64,000 nucleotides of DNA from positions 124,001 to 188,000 of the forward strand of contig JADIYW010000036.1 in assembly GCA_016705125.1 (NCBI GenBank), in the 5' to 3' direction. The translations under genes were made by a program, and so were the position numbers. The number at the start of each line of letters is the position of its first letter. Positions within the stretch are counted from its first letter, which is position 1. A model generated the notes under the pieces. That model was given only the letters and a program-made list of their open reading frames with translations, was not told the origin of the DNA and searched no databases. Of the stretch, positions 27,416 to 35,541 are shown piece after piece. Source of the stretch: Bacteroidota bacterium. Its GTDB lineage: Bacteria; Bacteroidota; Bacteroidia; Chitinophagales; JADIYW01.

Positions 27416-29893
27416 ATGAGCGCTATCAGAATTCAAGTTTTATTTTATTTTTGTTCTTTAATTTGTCTGTTGGCTCAAGGTCAATCCCTTACCATAAGTG
27501 GAAAAATAATAGATGCAAACAGCAAAGAACCCATTTCATTTGCAAGCGTTTATGTAAAAAATACAGCTTATGGCTCTATTTCAGATTCGGCAGGAAACTA
27601 TGTTTTAACCCTTCCAAAATTGTACGACACGCTCTCCGTTTTTTTTACTGGATATAAAGAAAAAAACATTGTCATACCTAAAAAAAGCAACATAATAATT
27701 GATATAAGTTTGGAACCGGAATCAAATTCGTTGTCAGAGGTAGTAGTTTTCGCCAAAAGAGAACCGATTGAGGAAATCATTTTAAGGCACATTTTAGAAA
27801 ATAAGGACAAAAACAATAAAGAAAATTTCACCAATTATAGTCACGAATTATACAATAAAATTGAAATAGATTTAAAAAATTTGAATCATAAAATATTTGA
27901 CTCCAAACTTGCCAAGCCTTTTCAATTTATATTTGACAATGTAGATAGCACTACCGACGAAAGTCCTTTTCTGCCTTTATTTATTACAGAATCAATTTCT
28001 GACTTTTATTACCAAGCCTCGCCAAAAAAGAATCGTGAAGTAATTAAAGCCTCAAAAATATCGGGTGTACAGAACGATTACCTTACTCAATATTTGGGAA
28101 ATATGTATGCAGATGTAAACATTTACAACAATTTTGTAGGTATAATGCTTAAAGAATTTGTAAGTCCAATTGCCAATAGTTGTCGATTTTTTTATAATTA
28201 CAAAGTAACCGATACAATATACAGAAGTGATGGAGTTTATTATAAAATGACATTTGAACCAAACACCAAGGCAGACAACACTTTTTTTGGTGACCTTTTA
28301 GTAGATGATCAAAAATTTGCGATAAAAGAAATTAGAATGAGCATGGCACCGCATGTAAATATCAATTTTGTAAAAAGAATTGAAATAGTACAAGAATTTA
28401 TGGGTGTAAATGATTCACTAAATTTACTTAAATCGGACAAAACTATAATTGAATTTGCCCCCTTAGAAAAATTGCCCGCCTTAATAGGTAGAAAAACTAC
28501 TTCGTATGAGGATATAATTGTAAATGGGCCACCAATAGACACCATTATAGATAAATACAAAGATGAAATCACAGTTGTAAAAGGAAGTTTTGAAAAATCT
28601 GATTCATTTTGGTTAACAGAGCGACATTTGTCTCTCAGTAAAAATGAGTCCAATATTTATGGACTTATTGACTCCGTTAAAAGAACACCTGCATACAAAA
28701 AATATAATGCAGCCCTTTATTTTTTATCTAGTGGCTATGTGAAAATTAATAAATTCGATATTGGTTCATTATATAGCTTATTGGTATTGAATCCAGTAGA
28801 AGGTTTGAAATTTAATATTGGAGGCAGAACAAATTATTCATTTAGCAAAGTATTTAAGTTATCGGGCAATATCGGATATGGTTTAAAATCAAAATTGGTA
28901 ACTGGAAGTGGAGAAGTAGAATGGTTATTTAAAAAAGACCCAAGACAAATAATAGGCATTTCATATATTCACGATATAAAAACGCAAACTTCAAGCACAG
29001 ATGTTATTCCATCAGATAATATTTTAACAAGGTTATTTAGACGAAAAGTAGACCTTAAATTACTTTTGCTTGACCAAGCCCGAATTTCGTATGAACGCGA
29101 ATGGAAACCCGGTATTTCAAGCAAAATTACATTTCAAAATCGAAGAGTGGAACCTCTAACGTTGCCTTTTAACTATTTAAGATTTAATACAGAAAAAAGC
29201 ACCTACGATACTTTAAAAAAACTTAACCAAAGTGAATTTGTATTGAATTTAAGATTTGCGCCTAAGGAAAAATTTATGTCCAATACCATTTATAGAACTA
29301 GTTTAGGCACATCATTGCCAGTAGTAGAAGTGGAATACGCTTTGGGTTTAAAAAATTTATTTAAAAGTCAATTTACCTACCATAAGATATCAGGAATTAT
29401 TTCAGATGATTTTCCGATAAGCCCAATTGGCTTTATGAAATACAAATTATGGGGCGGCAAGGTATTTGGTAATGTTCCCTTTTTATTATCCAATATTCCA
29501 GATGGAAATGAAACCTATTTTTACAATAATGGCAGAATGACCTTTAACCTAATGAATGATTATGAATTTTATAGCGATGCCTGGATAGGATTATCATTAG
29601 ATCATCACTTTGATGGTTTCTTTTTCAATAGAATACCAGGATTTAGAAAACTAAAATGGCGAGAAGTTATTGAGACCAAAATGCTATGGGGCAAAACTGG
29701 AAAAAAAGCTCTAGAGCAAAATATTGGTAGCACCATAGTTGCATTAAATGGAAAACCCTATATAGAAGTAGGATTTGGAATTGAAAATATATTTAAATTC
29801 TTCAAAATTGATTTCCTTTGGCGTGCCACATACAGAGAAAATCCAAATGTTCCAAAATTTGGAGCCCTATTGGGCATGGAATTTAGGTTATAA
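27416..29893 (+). CDS. DUF5686 family outer-membrane protein with carboxypeptidase-regulatory-like domain
   Basis: 825 residues. The signal peptide ends ...CLLAQG. Residues about 25-110 form a CarboxypepD_reg-like beta domain (ISGKIIDANSKEPISFASVY, then ISLEPESNSLSEVVV), a plug-adjacent module found on many Bacteroidota outer-membrane proteins. The remaining about 700 residues are DUF5686, predicted beta barrel, ending FGALLGMEFRL. Function is unknown; the domain pair is typical of the phylum. It is divergent from xth. Confidence 0.86.
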   Translation: MSAIRIQVLFYFCSLICLLAQGQSLTISGKIIDANSKEPISFASVYVKNTAYGSISDSAGNYVLTLPKLYDTLSVFFTGYKEKNIVIPKKSNIIIDISLEPESNSLSEVVVFAKREPIEEIILRHILENKDKNNKENFTNYSHELYNKIEIDLKNLNHKIFDSKLAKPFQFIFDNVDSTTDESPFLPLFITESISDFYYQASPKKNREVIKASKISGVQNDYLTQYLGNMYADVNIYNNFVGIMLKEFVSPIANSCRFFYNYKVTDTIYRSDGVYYKMTFEPNTKADNTFFGDLLVDDQKFAIKEIRMSMAPHVNINFVKRIEIVQEFMGVNDSLNLLKSDKTIIEFAPLEKLPALIGRKTTSYEDIIVNGPPIDTIIDKYKDEITVVKGSFEKSDSFWLTERHLSLSKNESNIYGLIDSVKRTPAYKKYNAALYFLSSGYVKINKFDIGSLYSLLVLNPVEGLKFNIGGRTNYSFSKVFKLSGNIGYGLKSKLVTGSGEVEWLFKKDPRQIIGISYIHDIKTQTSSTDVIPSDNILTRLFRRKVDLKLLLLDQARISYEREWKPGISSKITFQNRRVEPLTLPFNYLRFNTEKSTYDTLKKLNQSEFVLNLRFAPKEKFMSNTIYRTSLGTSLPVVEVEYALGLKNLFKSQFTYHKISGIISDDFPISPIGFMKYKLWGGKVFGNVPFLLSNIPDGNETYFYNNGRMTFNLMNDYEFYSDAWIGLSLDHHFDGFFFNRIPGFRKLKWREVIETKMLWGKTGKKALEQNIGSTIVALNGKPYIEVGFGIENIFKFFKIDFLWRATYRENPNVPKFGALLGMEFRL

Positions 29894-29974
29894 AAACTTA
29901 ATTAAACATTTGTTTATTATTAAAGTGTTTCATTTAGGCAACAATTCCTTTTCTTTACAAAAATAATTTAGTTA

Positions 29975-30730
29975 ATGGCTTTTGCAGTAAAAGAAAAAGG
30001 GGGATTTAAATTAATCGACGAGGGAGAAGGCGAACCACTTATACTATTGCATGGATTATTTGGCGGCTTAGCTAATTTTGACACCGTAGTAAGCTATTTT
30101 TCCAAAAATTACAGAACAATCGTTCCAATACTTCCACTTTACGACTTGCCTATTAGAGAAACAACCGTAATAGGTTTGGTTGATTATTTGAAAAAATTAA
30201 TTTCACATTTAGAATTAAAGGAGATAAACCTACTTGGCAATAGCCTAGGAGGCCATGTAGCGTTGGTATATACTTTAGAAAATTTATCAAATGTAAAATC
30301 ACTAATCCTAACGGGTAGTTCGGGGCTTTATGAAAAAGCCTTTGGAGATACAATTCCAAAAAGAGGTGATTATGATTATTTAAAAGAAAAAACAGAACAA
30401 ACGTTTTACAACCCCAAAATTGCTACAAAAGAACTTGTTGATGAAATCTTTGAAACCGTTTCAGACAGAGAAAAAGCAATAAGAGTAATATCAATGGCTA
30501 AATCTGCGGTTAGACATAATTTGTCAGAAGAATTGAATCAGATAAATTGTCCCACCTTTTTAATTTGGGGAATAAATGACACAATAACTCCGCTTTATGT
30601 GGGCGAGGAATTTAAACGGCTAATAAATGGAGCTCAATTGGTTACCATCGACAAATGTGGACATGCACCGATGATGGAGCATCCCGAAACGTTTAATAAA
30701 CTTTTAGCCGAATTTTTACGTTCCATATAA
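29975..30730 (+). CDS. Alpha/beta hydrolase
   Basis: 251 residues. PLILLHGLFGGLANF supplies the oxyanion-hole HG, LLGNSLGGHVALVYT the nucleophile elbow (Ser in GNSLGG), FLIWGINDTITP the acid region, and CGHAPMMEHPE the catalytic His. The triad is complete. The substrate is unknown; the closest well-known shapes are MhpC/BioH-like esterases. It is followed after three bases by the CBS-domain gene, so the two are probably cotranscribed. Confidence 0.88.
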   Translation: MAFAVKEKGGFKLIDEGEGEPLILLHGLFGGLANFDTVVSYFSKNYRTIVPILPLYDLPIRETTVIGLVDYLKKLISHLELKEINLLGNSLGGHVALVYTLENLSNVKSLILTGSSGLYEKAFGDTIPKRGDYDYLKEKTEQTFYNPKIATKELVDEIFETVSDREKAIRVISMAKSAVRHNLSEELNQINCPTFLIWGINDTITPLYVGEEFKRLINGAQLVTIDKCGHAPMMEHPETFNKLLAEFLRSI

Positions 30731-30733
30731 TAA

Positions 30734-31396
30734 ATGTTTGCTAACCAATATATCGACAATTCATTTCCTCACTTAAAAAGTAGTGACACTATTGCTTTTG
30801 CTTTAGATTTAATGGAGGAAAATGGCATTCATTTTTTGCCAGTAGTAAAAAATGGAAAATATATAGGAATGGCCACTGAGAGCATTCTATATGAACATCC
30901 CAATTCAAGCATTGAATTAGGCACTATTGACCTTCCATTTGAGAAAGCAAGTTGCGGTTATATGGAGCATTTATTTATGGTACTAAAAGAAATGACAAAA
31001 AATAAATTGTCAATTCTTCCAATTTTAAATGAGAAAAAAAAGTTTTTGGGTACTGCTACAGCCGCTAAAATAATAGATGTATTTGCCAACAACTCTTCCA
31101 TTGAAGACCCAGGTGGTATTTTGGTAATTGAAACCGAATATCGCGATTATTCACTTACAGAAATTTCTAAAATTGTTGAATCAGACGGCGCATTAATTTT
31201 ACATTCCTATGTGTCACAAATCCCTAAATCTTCTAGGATTCTAGTTACCATCAAAACCAACAAGACAGACATTTCACCCATTATTCAAAGTTTTGAACGA
31301 TATAATTACGAAATAAAAGCAGCATTCAACAAATCTATTATTGATAATCAATTGAAAGAAAGACTTGATGGATTACTCATGTATTTAAATATATGA
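30734..31396 (+). CDS. CBS-domain protein with a C-terminal ACT-like region
   Basis: 220 residues, cytoplasmic. Two CBS motifs in the first half (DTIALDLMEENGIHFLPVV and FMVLKEMTKNKLSILPILN) form one Bateman module, which usually senses adenosine nucleotides. The second half (GGILVIETEYRDYSLTEISK onwards) resembles an ACT-like fold, as in Bacteroidota CBS proteins next to nadK. The ligand and target are unknown. The gene is three bases after the hydrolase. Confidence 0.82.
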   Translation: MFANQYIDNSFPHLKSSDTIAFALDLMEENGIHFLPVVKNGKYIGMATESILYEHPNSSIELGTIDLPFEKASCGYMEHLFMVLKEMTKNKLSILPILNEKKKFLGTATAAKIIDVFANNSSIEDPGGILVIETEYRDYSLTEISKIVESDGALILHSYVSQIPKSSRILVTIKTNKTDISPIIQSFERYNYEIKAAFNKSIIDNQLKERLDGLLMYLNI

Positions 31397-31428
31397 TAAA
31401 TACGAATATTTCTTCATAATTTTAGCCA

Positions 31429-32844
31429 GTGCAATTGATCGTCATTTTTAGAAAAATAATTTTACTGTCACTAGTTTTGGTTTTTTTTGAAGGAAAAAGT
31501 CAAGACACACAAACCCCTGTAACTATCAGGCAAATTACAATTGAAGGAAACAAACATACAAAAGAACCAATAATTTTAAGAGAATTATCCTTTAATGAAG
31601 GCGACACAATTAGTGGTGAAATGTTATCTCATAAAATTGAAAAAAGTAGAACAAACCTAATCAACTTAAACCTTTTTGGAAAAATCGTTTTTAATATAAA
31701 AAATTGGGAAAACGACAGTTTAGATATCGTAATAAGCTTAACCGAACGCAATAGGTTTAAGTTTGCACCAATATTTAATTTGGCAGATCGAAATTTTAAC
31801 ATTTGGTGGACCGACCAAAATCGAAGCTTTAAAAGGGTTCAAGGAGGTGCTTTAATTCGATTTAATAACGCTTTTGGGCTCAATCACACCATAATAGGGA
31901 CAGCCACTTTTGGTTTTGCTCAAATATTTGGTTTAGAATATCGAATGCCTTACATAAATAAATCAAAAACACTTGGTGCTCAATACATCTTTGAGTTTTC
32001 GCAAAGTAAGCAAGTTCAATATGGAACCACCAATGATAAGCAAGATTTTTTTGAAGGGGAGAAATTTGTAAATAGAAAAATTGAATTGGGCACTAAATTA
32101 GTTTTAAGACCAAAAATTCACAATACAAATACATTTACTGCCAGCTATTTACATTATGAAGTAGATAATACTTTAGCCAATCAACACCCAACTTATTTAT
32201 TAAATGGTCGCACCACCGTAAATTTTTTCCAAATAGGATACATGTATGAAATTGATTTAAGAGATTTTAGATATTTTCCAAAAAAAGGGCTTTACTTTCG
32301 GGGCGAACTTCAAAGAAATGGATTCGGAATTTTTAAAAATGATATTAATCTTACTCGATTTAGTTTGTCGCTAAGCAAATATGAACAAATTGGAAAATCT
32401 CAAAAACATTTATTTAGTCATGCCGCCAAAATAATGCTTTCAGGACCCGAGTATCAACCATATGTGATTCAACGAGGAATGGGTTTTAAACAAGACTTTG
32501 TGCGTGGCAACGAACTATTTCAAATTGATGGACAACGGTTTTTACTAATTAAAAATGAATATAAATATGCCCTTTTAGATGTAAAACTTAATTATTTGAA
32601 AAAATTAAAAGGCAAAAAGTTGGGCTATATGCCATTATCATTATACTTGGGTGGTCATTTCGATTGTGGGGTTGTAACAGACAAAGCTAATAGTTCAACA
32701 AATTCGCTCAGAAACAAATTAATTTATGGATATGGAATCGGCTTAAATATGGTAACCTTCTACGACAAAGTTTTACGTTTAGAATATTCATTCAATCAAG
32801 ACTTTAATAAAGGATTTTATATACATTTTGAAGTTCCGATTTAA
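31429..32844 (+). CDS. POTRA plus beta-barrel outer-membrane protein, short BamA-like
   Basis: 471 residues. After a signal peptide (LLSLVLVFFEGKSQ) comes one POTRA domain (IRQITIEGNKHTKEPIILRE), then a surface-antigen barrel ending LRLEYSFNQDFNKGFYIHFEVPI. BamA proper has five POTRA domains and about 880 residues, and is encoded separately at 35,541. This shorter Omp85 member may handle a special substrate or phospholipid; that is inference. The start is GTG. It lies 33 bases after the CBS gene. Confidence 0.82.
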   Translation: MQLIVIFRKIILLSLVLVFFEGKSQDTQTPVTIRQITIEGNKHTKEPIILRELSFNEGDTISGEMLSHKIEKSRTNLINLNLFGKIVFNIKNWENDSLDIVISLTERNRFKFAPIFNLADRNFNIWWTDQNRSFKRVQGGALIRFNNAFGLNHTIIGTATFGFAQIFGLEYRMPYINKSKTLGAQYIFEFSQSKQVQYGTTNDKQDFFEGEKFVNRKIELGTKLVLRPKIHNTNTFTASYLHYEVDNTLANQHPTYLLNGRTTVNFFQIGYMYEIDLRDFRYFPKKGLYFRGELQRNGFGIFKNDINLTRFSLSLSKYEQIGKSQKHLFSHAAKIMLSGPEYQPYVIQRGMGFKQDFVRGNELFQIDGQRFLLIKNEYKYALLDVKLNYLKKLKGKKLGYMPLSLYLGGHFDCGVVTDKANSSTNSLRNKLIYGYGIGLNMVTFYDKVLRLEYSFNQDFNKGFYIHFEVPI

Positions 32845-32935
32845 TTCAAAAAAACGCAAAATGATAAAAAGAAATTTCTAATAGGATTTTTAATAAAAGG
32901 AATAGTAAATTAGCAAATAAATAAAGGCTTAAAAA

Positions 32936-33817
32936 ATGAACATTGGCATATATAGCAGGTTGTTGAAAAAAGAACATCGTCCATTTATTCAAGAATTGTT
33001 TAAATTATTGGCTGAAAAAAATTACAATATTTTCATTTATGATGAGTATCTAAAGTCATTAAAAACAGAACTAAAATTTCTATCTCAATACGACGCTTTC
33101 GCCACTTATGAAGACGTAAAAAAGTTAGAATTAGATCTCCTAATTTCTCTTGGCGGTGACGGCACCTTACTGGATACTGTAGGCTTGGTTAGGGATAGCG
33201 GCATACCTGTGGCGGGTGTAAATATGGGAAGACTTGGTTTTTTAGCAGATATTCACAAAGAAGAAATTTCAAGTTTAATAAATGCAATAGAACAAAATAC
33301 ATATACAATCGAAGATCGTTCATTAATACATATAGAAACAAACAAACCACTATTTGGTGATAATAATTTTGGATTAAATGAATTCTCGATACTAAAAACA
33401 GAATCTTCTTCAATGATTACCATTCATGTTTACCTTAATGGAGAATTTTTATCTACCTATTGGGCAGATGGATTAATCGTAGCCACTCCTACTGGTTCCA
33501 CTGCCTATTCATTAAGTTGTGGCGGACCAATTATTTTCCCCGATGCTGGCAATTTTGTACTTACACCCATTGCTCCACACAATCTAAATGCCCGTCCGAT
33601 AGTAATTCCTGACAATACCGTGGTTTCTTTTGAAGTAGAATGTAGGAGTAAATATTTTTTGTGTGCCATTGACTCGAGAAATAAAAAGGCGGACAAGTCG
33701 TTCCAAATTGCTATCCGAAAAGAGCAATTTCCTTTTAAATTGTTTCGAATGCCAGAAAATCATTATCTAAAAACCCTACGTGAAAAGCTAAATTGGGGGG
33801 AGGACGCAAGAAATTAA
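32936..33817 (+). CDS. nadK: NAD kinase
   Basis: 293 residues. LLISLGGDGTLLDTV carries the GGDGT motif with the catalytic Asp, GVNMGRLGFLADI the NAD-binding loop, and YWADGLIVATPTGSTAYSLS the second glycine motif. The enzyme phosphorylates NAD to NADP. Length is normal for the family. It leads a plus-strand block of envelope genes (DUF6089, uppS, bamA, ompH), an order I recognise from other Bacteroidota. Confidence 0.96.
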   Translation: MNIGIYSRLLKKEHRPFIQELFKLLAEKNYNIFIYDEYLKSLKTELKFLSQYDAFATYEDVKKLELDLLISLGGDGTLLDTVGLVRDSGIPVAGVNMGRLGFLADIHKEEISSLINAIEQNTYTIEDRSLIHIETNKPLFGDNNFGLNEFSILKTESSSMITIHVYLNGEFLSTYWADGLIVATPTGSTAYSLSCGGPIIFPDAGNFVLTPIAPHNLNARPIVIPDNTVVSFEVECRSKYFLCAIDSRNKKADKSFQIAIRKEQFPFKLFRMPENHYLKTLREKLNWGEDARN

Positions 33818-33895
33818 AAGCCTAAATTAGAATTTATAAAGGTTTTTTAACTTTTGACATTTAATACCAATAGTTTATATTTCACGTTATTTCGC

Positions 33896-33903
33896 TATCT
33901 TTG
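33896..33903 (+). promoter_or_regulatory. -7 box setting the DUF6089 start
   Basis: TATCTTTG, an exact TAnnTTTG. It lies inside the longest reading frame of the DUF6089 gene, which would otherwise begin at a TTG at 33,854. Transcription from here supports the TTG at 33,929 as the true start. Confidence 0.5.
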
Positions 33904-33928
33904 CCATTCGTTTAAAAAAAATACGGAT

Positions 33929-34774
33929 TTGGACCGTTTATTTAAAAATAGATACATATTGTTTGCTTGCCTTTTTTTCATGGGTTTTTCATTAAATGCC
34001 CAAGAAAAAGAGTTCGGTGTATTTGTGGGCGGATCGAATTATTTTGGCGATTTAAATCCCAGTTATTCCTTCAAAGAAACAAGACCAGCAACAAGTATTT
34101 TTTATCGTTACAATTTTAATCCCCGTATGTCATTTCGGGCAGCAATGGGTTATTATTGGGTAACTGCATCCGATAACAAACAAAAAAAATACCCTTACCT
34201 ACTCGCTCGGAATCTGAATTTTTCAAATCAAATAATAGAAGTTTCGGGTACTTATGAACTGAATTTTTTCAAATTTAATCCATTAAAGAAAAAAGATCGT
34301 TTTTCGCCTTACATATTTGTTGGAGCGAGTATTTTTTATTTCCAACCAACCACTAAATTTAATGGCAAAAAATATAGGCTACAAGAAATAGGAACAGAAG
34401 GACAAAAAGGATATGATGAAGAAGTAGATAATGGATACAATACCTTTTCATTGGCAATTCCTTTTGGAGGTGGTATAAAATGGGCAATAAATAAAAAATT
34501 ATCTCTTAATGTAGAATTTAATAGTCGAAAAACATTTACCGATTGGCTTGATGATGTCAGCGGCAATTATCCCGACCCTGAATCATTGTTTTTAGTGGAT
34601 GAAAATGGCTCAATTGCATCTATTTTAAGCGACCGCTCTCCAGAAACAGGCATAGACCCAATTGCTGTAAATGGCAAACAAAGAGGAACTAGCAAGGATA
34701 AAGATCGTTTCAATTTTTTTGGAATAGGACTAACCTATACCATTTTTAATCCTAAATGCCCAAGACCATATTAA
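33929..34774 (+). CDS. DUF6089 family outer-membrane beta-barrel protein
   Basis: 281 residues from a TTG start. I chose it because a -7 box lies 26 bases upstream and because it leaves a proper signal peptide (KNRYILFACLFFMGFSLNAQ). The mature protein opens EFGVFVGGSNYFGDLNPSYS, the DUF6089 hallmark, and ends in barrel strands (FNFFGIGLTYTIFNPKCP). Function is unknown; the gene regularly sits between nadK and uppS in this phylum and may help envelope assembly. Confidence 0.82.
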   Translation: MDRLFKNRYILFACLFFMGFSLNAQEKEFGVFVGGSNYFGDLNPSYSFKETRPATSIFYRYNFNPRMSFRAAMGYYWVTASDNKQKKYPYLLARNLNFSNQIIEVSGTYELNFFKFNPLKKKDRFSPYIFVGASIFYFQPTTKFNGKKYRLQEIGTEGQKGYDEEVDNGYNTFSLAIPFGGGIKWAINKKLSLNVEFNSRKTFTDWLDDVSGNYPDPESLFLVDENGSIASILSDRSPETGIDPIAVNGKQRGTSKDKDRFNFFGIGLTYTIFNPKCPRPY

Positions 34775-34776
34775 AA

Positions 34777-35541
34777 ATGGAACAGACAATTGAACAAATT
34801 TCTTATAAAGAATTACTTGCTTTGGATCATTTGCCTCAACATATTGCTATTATAATGGATGGAAATGGGCGATGGGCAAAAACACAAGGAAAGCATAGAA
34901 TATTTGGTCACAAAAATGGGGTAAAAGCAGTAAGAGAGGCAAGTGAGGGCTGTGCCGAAATAGGAGTTAAACATCTTACTTTATACGCTTTTTCAACCGA
35001 AAATTGGAATAGACCACAAATGGAAGTTTCGGCTCTAATGGAATTATTAATAATGACCATTGGTAAAGAAGTAAAGACACTACAAAAAAACAACATAAAA
35101 CTAAATGCAATTGGACACATAAGTCTATTGCCCGATTCCTGTCAGAAAGCATTAAAAAAGGCTATAAACGAAACAAGCAACAATACTGGCCTTACCCTTA
35201 CCCTAGCATTAAGTTATAGCTCAAGAGTAGAAATTACTGATATGGTTCGGACCATAGCCCAAAAAGTAAAAAATGGACAATTAGAACCCAGCGAAATTAC
35301 ACCAGATATAATTGGAAACCACTTATATACACACAATATTCCCGACCCAGAATTACTTATCCGAACCAGTGGAGAAATGAGAATAAGCAATTTTCTGCTT
35401 TGGCAAATAGCCTATGCAGAGCTTTGCTTTATTGAAAAATATTGGCCCGATTTTACTAAAAATGATCTTTTTAAAGCAATTTATGATTTCCAAAATACCG
35501 AAAGAAGATTTGGAATGACTAGCGAACAAATAACCAATTGA
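34777..35541 (+). CDS. uppS: Isoprenyl transferase (undecaprenyl diphosphate synthase)
   Basis: 254 residues. HIAIIMDGNGRWAKTQGKHR is the cis-prenyltransferase motif with the catalytic Asp; LTLYAFSTENWNRP and LLIRTSGEMRISNFLLWQ are the other conserved blocks. The product carries sugars for peptidoglycan and O-antigen synthesis. The ATG at 34,777 is two bases after the DUF6089 stop, better than an upstream frame extension that would overlap it. The stop TGA overlaps the bamA ATG. Confidence 0.96.
   Translation: MEQTIEQISYKELLALDHLPQHIAIIMDGNGRWAKTQGKHRIFGHKNGVKAVREASEGCAEIGVKHLTLYAFSTENWNRPQMEVSALMELLIMTIGKEVKTLQKNNIKLNAIGHISLLPDSCQKALKKAINETSNNTGLTLTLALSYSSRVEITDMVRTIAQKVKNGQLEPSEITPDIIGNHLYTHNIPDPELLIRTSGEMRISNFLLWQIAYAELCFIEKYWPDFTKNDLFKAIYDFQNTERRFGMTSEQITN

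Noticed and set aside
31429..32844. Calling the short Omp85 protein a second bamA
   Set aside because: It has a single POTRA domain and about half the length of BamA, so it is a different Omp85 family member.
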